Shown here in pieces: positions 57,039 through 64,000 of a DNA stretch of 64,000 nt. Source of the stretch: Acephala macrosclerotiorum (lineage: Eukaryota > Ascomycota > Leotiomycetes > Helotiales > Mollisiaceae); the NCBI GenBank assembly GCA_014904845.1, contig MU119213.1, positions 516,079 through 580,078 of the forward strand. Reading direction: 5' to 3'. The translations under genes were made by a program, and so were the position numbers. The notes beneath the pieces were generated by a model that had not been told where the DNA came from, did no database searches, and was given only the letters and a program-made list of their open reading frames with translations. Position 1 is the stretch's first letter; the number at the start of each line of letters is the position of its first letter.

Positions 57039-60000
57039 TTTGGATTGTTGTGGGTGGTTGAAGGTTGAAGAACTTGGTGTTGGAAGAGGTTTTGAAAGTA
57101 GGTTGAAAAAGTGGTAATGATTGAGGTAAAAGTACTGACTGTTCGAAGTAGAAATGAAGGTCACGAATCAATCGGATCCTAAGTGAATGAAAGGATGAAT
57201 GCAAGTAAAGACGGTGAAGGCTGAGATGCTGATGCTGATGATGAGTTTCTGTCTAGAGAGGCCTTAACCAATACTTATATTTTCCAACCCGCGATGTTGC
57301 ATATCTTCTCGCTTGAGGCTGAAGCCAGTCGTCCGAGTTGCTTGAAGGTATTCCCACAATTGTGCTATGATCTTCACCCCAAACGTCCCAATTTCCCTCA
57401 AAGCTTGTCCAATCGACAGACACGACCAGAATTGAGACCAAGGGGCAGATGAGCATCATCTGAAGAATCGTCGTCCCAAACTTGAGACGGAGGCTGAAAG
57501 GCTCTGAGTGACGATATCGCGTGGCCAAAATGGGCCTCTGGCGAGATCAGACGAACGGTGAGCGTTCCATCTTGGCATTCCAAAACAATAGATTTGCGAG
57601 AACAGCCACGAATTTAAAACAAGCATTCGCAATCAGATAAGAGATGGAGAGACAGCGTCATCTCAAACCGTCAACCCACTGAGGTGGGTTGTTGCGATGT
57701 TTCGCCGTCGTGGATATCGCGGGGCTGTGGACATACACGTACCCATTGTTTCTCAAAAGCCATTGATCTGCGTGGCTGAATGCATCTTAACTAATCTGAG
57801 ATTCAGATCTCCATAAATATCAAGCAAGTGCACGCGTGTCCAGTTTCATCCTTGCCGGTACCCGGTAAGCGATTGGTAGACAAGCGAAAGCTTGGCAAAC
57901 CCCCTCCCCTCCCCCCTATTAATCAAAACAGTATCCTACTTTCAGGGTGCATCGCTTACCTAGTACGGTGATAAGATTGGTTCGAACTTCAGAGCTCGAG
58001 AATATTTGGGTCAGGTCGGTTCAACCTGCGAGATTCGAGGTCGAATGGGTCAAGTCGAGTCGAGCTGTGTCAGCTTGCGCAATGATTTTCGATGGCTTGC
58101 AGGCCGGCACGCCTTTCCGATACTCTTGCCAGAAAATGGTTTGAAGCAGAGCATCAACTTGCCCGTCGTCTTTTCTCCGTTTCTCATTCATTGCTAATAT
58201 GGTATTTGGCGTCCACTGCCGATGTCTGGCTTCGTAATAATTTTGACTTCATTTCCGCTCGGCAACCAAGGGTTCATGTTCTGTCCCGAGCCACCTTTTT
58301 ATCGTCTTTTCAAAGCTTCGATGGGTGTCATTGCATACCTTCGTCTTGAATATCGAAGGCGCTAAAATACTTGATTTGTGTAATTGAGGATCTGCCGCAA
58401 GGGATCGAGCGAGGGGATGTGGAAACGCTGAAGGAGACATCCAAAGCGGACGCTCCACGTAGTCGTTGTCATGCAAGTCACAATAGCTCACAGGAGCAGG
58501 AGACATAGGGCAAAATCCAGTTGATACTTTGAACATAAGAGCAATGCTATGCAGAATTCAGAATTGCTCCCCTGCTTTTGTGACGAGGCAACAGGGTGTA
58601 ATGTAATCCACCCACGTGCTGCATAAGATGTGAAATTAGCAAAAATTGGAATCCAAATTCGGTGTCAGCGCTGCAACTTTGGCTCTTCCATGCTGCGGGA
58701 ATCCATGTCGACTCGACATTTCGAGCTCTATCATTTCATTAAAAATAATCATTAGATTTCGAAAGTAAATTTTCTGTCCAGACGCGGGGTGCGCCTTTAA
58801 ATTGAGACTTGGGTGGTCGAAGTGAGGCAAACATTTGGCGTCCTCGAGGTGGGCACGTGACTTTCAATGGGACGGGAAGTGACTCTTTCTTGCCCATGAC
58901 ACGCCGTCCAGGTTGACGCACCTTCCCTGAGACCGCCCCAACTTCATGCGGCTTTCGCTCACTCCTTCCTTCTCATCGGTACAGCGCATGCTTGTTTTAA
59001 ACTCGACCGCAACTGCTTCCTTAGCAAGCTCTCGCATTGCACTAGATGGCAAGAAGTCGCACGCCAATGCTTAGCCTTTCTCCTGCTTGAGATGCTCATG
59101 GAAGTTCTAGGTCAGGTCAGCATGACAGACTCTGAGACGCTAGAGCATCAAAAGCCCAGTTCAGCTACAATATACGTTCATGACCGTCGCTAGCGACAAC
59201 AATATCGCCATCTCGTCTTACGAGAGACATTGGAAGAACTGATTCCGATTTGAGATTTTTAATCAGGAATCATACCAGTGCTGTTTCTCGACTGCACAAT
59301 GCAGCCCCTCGATGAAGTCAACACGCCCCAGTGCTCATCGTGATGTCCTCAATATTATTTGGGTGACACTTCGTCTGATCGCAGCCTCGCAGAACAATAT
59401 GCAGCAGTATTGGGCTTCACTCAAGGCCTAAAACTGATTGGGAATGAAGTCTTAGATGATCAGATCTCTCGCTTGCAAATTTCATTTCGTATCTGATCGT
59501 TGAAGATCCCAACGGTCTTGACCCCGCTTCGCGCGCACTTCACTAACGACTTCCTATCCTTGCTACAATCTCCAGGAAACTTGAGAAAGTGGGTTGAAAT
59601 CAACATAACGCCCGGGTTCTCGGCCGATTTCTCCCAATGAACAACCGTCCGCATAGCAGGACACATGAAGGGAGTCGTCGTAACGTCGCTAGCGTCTCTT
59701 GAGAGGGAAGATCATCGGATCACAGACTCTCAAAAGGCACGCCGAAGTATCGTATCACGAATTTGATGAAACTGCGTAAATATACAGACTAGAGGCACCT
59801 TTAAGAAATCGTACTTTTGTTTGAGCATCGAGTGTGGGCAAAAAAGGCAAAAAGGACCACGAAAAGAGGAAGATGAGTTTGGAAAAGGAAGAGGAAGGCA
59901 TGAATAACGCGAAAGATGAATAGAAACCTTGAAATCGAATAAGCCATCAATTCAAATTCACCTATAATACTCAACACACTCTCAACCTCGCGTCTCCCTG

Positions 60001-60714
60001 ATCATCAATGTGTCCAGGCTCTCACTTCCTCTTCGGAACTACCAAAAAATCACGCTAAATCCCAGGCTTCAATCGCTTCCCAAACGTCAATATAAATTTA
60101 AATAAGCAATATTTCCCCAAAAACCCACCCGAAGCAGTTCACTTAGGCAGGTGGATCAGGTCACGATGGGTTAAGAGGAGGAATAACAAAGAAGAGAAAA
60201 TCGCCTGCCCCGAGCTCAAAAGCGAGAGCACACGCCACTCCGGAAAAAAATCCCAATCAACACCGAGGGATTTTCATAGACCACACTCGACACCGAGTGG
60301 TTTATGTTTTTGCAATTTTTTGATACTGATCTCTTCCCTCGTAGTGTATTTTTATCCTTTCTTTTTTTGGTTGCTGTTGTGATTTTGTCGCGCCACTTCG
60401 CTCCTGACTTTTTAGCGAAGCGAAGCGAGCACCTTAACCCCGCCATCACTTTCAAATGTTTCCACAACCAGAGCTCACCTGAACCTCTAAACTACGTGTA
60501 CTCAAGAGTGACGTAGGATGGGATAAGCGAGAGAGAATGCGGCGGAAAAAAACTCGGTTTATCCCTACCAGCTCTCCGTTAGCATGGACCCTCTCACAAC
60601 CTCGCCATCACATCACTTTCAAATCATTCCCCAACCGCACACATTCTCAAATTAAAAACCCCTTGTATTCATTCCCTGAAACAGACTAACAAATACACGC
60701 ACATCCATCCATTC
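57039..60714. other. 3.7-kb region without a convincing gene
   Basis: Read on both strands. The longest frames lack family motifs and cannot be extended by splicing. One minus-strand stretch (59460-59666, with VMLISTHFLKFPGDCS and VKTVGIFNDQIRNEI) looks somewhat protein-like and could be a fragment. 59840-59930 is purine-rich. Two partly similar blocks at about 60435-60500 and 60596-60680 share CGCCATCAC..CTTTCAAAT..CCACAACC-like words. No RNA gene or transposon was recognised. Confidence 0.4.
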
Positions 60715-63704
60715 TCACATAGTCGGACAAACATCCCCCTTCACAACAGGTTTCCTCGGTCCTGGTGGCGGTTTCAACGACCTCAGAACTCCCGACGCAT
60801 ATGGCCCATACGTAAACATATTCTTATTCCTATAATCCTGAAACAGACAAGCTTCAAACAAAGTCGTACTAAACTCATCGATTCTACTTCCGAAACGTTT
60901 CTTCAGACGGCGGTGAGGAGCAAGTTCGGCGTAATGGGTATTGAAATGCACGCGGAAATCCTCGATATCGTGGTCCAAGAAGCCGTCTTTGAACATTGAG
61001 TCTGAATTATTGCTGAAAGTGAGTCAGATTTGATGTCTGAGTGATTAAAGTAGGGGGGGCGGGAGGGAGGAAGTGAACTTACATAGTTCTCTGAGCATAC
61101 TTGGTAAAAGCCTTCATTGCTTCTGTGGAAGGGCGAACAAAGCCGTCCGGACGGCCTCGCTCAACGAGCTTTACGCCTTTTGGGTCAGACGGCGACGGCC
61201 ATCCATTCATGATTTTTGTCACGACGCCAGTCGACACGCCGCTGCGACGATATCTAGGATTGGTTAGTGGCATTGAAATGAGCGAAAGTTGTTATATGGA
61301 CTTACAGAAACAAATGTGGTGATATCTGGTTGCAACAGACGAGAAATTCTCGCCATTCCGTAGCTGTGAGTGAAATCCCACCTTCAACCAGAATCTGAGG
61401 CACATGTCAGCAAATGATCGAGGCTGTGGGGTGTACAGAGCTTGAACCCACATAGTTATACAGAGTATGCTCGGGAATACTGAAATTCAACGAATTGAAC
61501 GCAAGCCTTTGATACTTAGAAATAAGGTAGTTCTCGATCTCGTCAAATCGTGGCGGCTTCGGAACTGCATCAGGTATTGGCCCTGGAGGAGGAGGAGGAG
61601 GAGGGTTCGGTGGATTCGGTGAATTCGCTGCAGGCTGTTTTGAGGGAGGACCAACCATTAAAGCCTGAGGGAGCACTGTGTTCTTCCTGAGCATCTCTTT
61701 ATCTTGATCATACATCACTTCCATGAGATATTGGGTATAATTTCGCCGCTTGTTCTCGTATTCTGTGGCAGCAATCTCATCCGGAGACATAATTCCGGTC
61801 ACAACAGACAATTTGACCAGATCTGATTGGTGCCATGGTCGAGTGAAGACACTGCCTGGAGCAGTTTTCTTTGGCCTACCCACAGTAGTATCTGGAACAT
61901 CTTGTCGATTTCCCATTGTCTTGGGACCCATGCGCACAGACTCGCCGCCAAAGCTAGATACGTATTTCAGCATAATCTCTACAGAGAAGTGCAAGATAAG
62001 CTCACTGTCTGACAAAGACATTCCAGAATTCCGGGTCGTGAATCTTGAAGAACCATAGGATAGGGATAGGCCATTCGTCCTTCCTATAATAATCTCTATG
62101 GACCGGCTGACGAACTGGAAAACTTTCCGTGTATTGGGAATGCCAGATTGTATCCCAACTCGTGCTGTCATTCAAATTTAAGCAGTGCCACTCTCAAAGC
62201 CTCGATTATGGACTTACGCGAGTATACACGCTGCAGGAAGATGTTCCGTGATCAGAGTTTGATTCAGCAAGCCAATTATTTGCTCTACAACTCCACCGAA
62301 CATCTACAGCAGTTAGCGACTATTCGTATGTGTGTTGTGAAGATCATGTAATCTCACTGCGTTCTCCGCTGAAAATCCTCTATTGAATCAGTACCGAACT
62401 CGTTGAATCCCCGGGGCACCCACATTTCACTAGTCCTAATTGTGATCGAACGTCAGCATTGACTGTCCATCATGAAAGTAAAGATCTTAAAAGAAGGCGT
62501 TTCGCGGTATGCGATAGATCCCATTTTATCCGCAGTATTTCCAAGAACACAACGACAAAAGAGTATCGTGGCCATATGTCTTACCTCTCATCCTCGAAAA
62601 ACGGTTCAAATGGTGGTATTGGTGAAGACGAAGGATTACCCCATATATCCCACATTGCGTGCTTGCTAGGCGTATCAGTATCAAACTTGATATGAAATCA
62701 TTGATTAGACATACACCGGTTTCATGCAGAACTGTGTTTGCTGCTCTAAAGATCTCTAACGCTCTCTCCGCACTATTCAAGTTCGAGGCCATTAGCGGCT
62801 CCAACAGCTCGAATGCTATGTAGACCCTAGTGTCATGATCATGATAAGTTTGCCTTCGCGTTGTTCCAAACGTGACACTCCCTCGAGTCGTTAGCATGCC
62901 AGAATAGTTATCATGCACCGCACTCTGGAAGGCCCATTGAATTCGGGTTGCAGCCGATTTGAATCTTTGCTGTAGGTCAGTCTTCGTTTGGTCAGTCGCA
63001 TATAGTAAGGGGTCGATTGGTCGTGAAATTCGGGTATATAACTTGCTCATGGTGTGGAAGTTCGGCAGTAGCTCAGCCTTATCGACGTCTTCAAGAGCGC
63101 CGAAGAATAGAGAATGCCACCTGTTTAGTCTTAGCCCCCAACTCGTCAACTCCTGTGTTTGACCTACCAGCCCCAGACATGTGCATGGCTGATGATGAAA
63201 GATGCTAGCTGGAGAACGGGTTCTAGGACTTCCCAGACCAATGGATTGCTCGCCTGGTACCATTAGCCAAAACCCAAAATTCTTTGACAGAAATTGTGAC
63301 CTCCCAAAAACCTGGCCTGCCGTTGTTCAAGGGATATTTTGCTAGATGTTTTGGCAATGGGAAATCCCACTTATCAAAAGCAAATAAAGGATGAATAGGA
63401 GAATTGGACGGTAACAAAGGTCGGTCTTCTATACTAGTAGGGGCGAAACACTCTATTACATGGAGTTCCGCAGTAGTGAAGCCTATGACTATCAGATATG
63501 TCGTTTTAAAAATTCAAGGAAAACCATACCCGCGAATCTCGCGCGTTGTACCTGTTGGGCTAGAAGAGATGAGCGGTCAGTAACAACTTGAGGTTTCTCA
63601 ATCCATAAAGTAGAAATGGGGTTGATTGTCGTACAGTATTCAAATAGGGCTTTCTCTGCCGCTGTAGCAAATGGTCCACCAGGGGGTGCAGGAATTCGTA
63701 ACAC
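60715..63704 (-). CDS. Unrecognised multi-exon fungal protein, 5' end lost at AT-rich boundary
   Basis: No known family was identified. Twelve exons on the minus strand can be joined in one frame: 63530-63704 (5' end open), 63301-63488, 63168-63253, 62715-63120, 62585-62661, 62358-62379, 62218-62303, 62020-62164, 61452-61976, 61306-61394, 61083-61253 and 60715-61012. The total is 2,268 nt, so 755 residues are visible. Notable stretches: STLWIEKPQVVTDRSSLLAQ, WDFPLPKHLAKYPLNNGRPG, ELLPNFHTMSKLYTRISRPI, HSQYTESFPVRQPVHRDYYR, WPIPILWFFKIHDPEFWN, a Pro-rich linker (PNPPNPPPPPPPGPIPD), SLTATEWREFLVCCNQISPH and GFVRPSTEAMKAFTKYAQRT. Trp, Asp and Pro are abundant, and no signal peptide is visible. 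Splice sites are mostly standard; the small exon 62358-62379 is the least sure. No ATG is available before the AT-rich block, so the N-terminus is missing or replaced. Confidence 0.6.
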
Positions 63705-64000
63705 ACCAAAATAGAATTTAATTAAAACACAACGGTTTATTTATAAAAACATATAAAACTTGATACTAATTACTTTTGAAACGTAAGAAATGTTTTAATA
63801 TAAATAAAATTTAATATTATAAATTATTTGATTTTATAAATAATAAAATATATTTAATTTTTTAAATTTTATTAATTAATTAAAAAAGATTTATAAATAA
63901 AAACAAATTTTATTTTAACTTATATTATTATATAGAATTTGGTCTCTTTTACAAATGAAAAAACGGTTGCGGAGATTATTTTTGATCATTTTATATAATA
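63705..64000. other. Extremely AT-rich block
   Basis: Base composition changes sharply near 63700, from roughly balanced to almost pure A/T with many TA, TTAA and TTTA words and almost no C or G for about 300 bp. No gene was found. It resembles the edge of an AT-rich isochore made by RIP, or a join to organelle-like DNA. Confidence 0.75.

Overview
The window looks like nuclear DNA of a filamentous ascomycete (Pezizomycotina), most likely a leotiomycete. The basis is many short GT-AG introns (about 40-60 nt) with CTAAC/CTGAC branch sites, fungal-type MED15, YTA7 and TFIIIA, two Zn2Cys6 regulators, an Egh16-like secreted protein, and a Fot1/pogo-type transposon carrying transition mutations of the kind left by repeat-induced point mutation (RIP). 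Order and class are inference. All gene models were built by hand from splice signals and reading frame and have not been checked against transcripts.

Layout. 1-4.2 kb: RNA polymerase subunit RPB6 (3' end outside the window) divergent from TFIIIA, then a Whi5-like G1/S repressor. 5.1-8.5 kb: two decayed nitrogen-catabolism genes, a DUR3-type urea transporter relic and an M20 carbamoylase relic. 8.5-11.5 kb: a long gene-free leader region. 11.5-16.3 kb: MED15. 17.5-19.6 kb: a short-chain dehydrogenase and a small secreted, membrane-anchored protein with basic repeats. 20.4-25.5 kb: the bromodomain AAA-ATPase YTA7. 27-29 kb: a secreted GH43-like protein. 29.2-31.9 kb: an unrecognised relic and a broken GH17 glucanase.

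32.8-44.3 kb: an 11-exon hydantoinase/oxoprolinase-DUF917 fusion, an Atg22-like transporter, a Zn2Cys6 regulator and an NmrA/ergot-reductase-like protein, which may be a catabolic neighbourhood. 46-49.8 kb: a foldback element, a broken alpha/beta hydrolase and a RIP-damaged Fot1/pogo transposon whose right end lies about 60 bp upstream of the next regulator. 49.8-55.8 kb: Zn2Cys6 regulator, PAD1 (UbiX-type flavin prenyltransferase) and FDC1 (UbiD-type decarboxylase). This is a weak-acid/cinnamate decarboxylation cluster, similar in content to the sdrA-padA-ohbA/cdcA locus of Aspergillus niger. 56.1-57 kb: an Egh16-like secreted protein. 57-60.7 kb: no convincing gene. 60.7-63.7 kb: an unrecognised 12-exon gene whose 5' end is lost at an abrupt change into extremely AT-rich DNA that fills the last 300 bp.

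How the genes work together: PAD1 makes the prenylated flavin that FDC1 needs, and the neighbouring regulator is the natural candidate to switch them on. RPB6 and TFIIIA share a 277-bp promoter, and both serve RNA polymerase III. The hydantoinase and the decayed carbamoylase and urea transporter are steps of hydantoin/ureide breakdown, so part of that capacity may have been lost. No rRNA, tRNA or CRISPR was seen.
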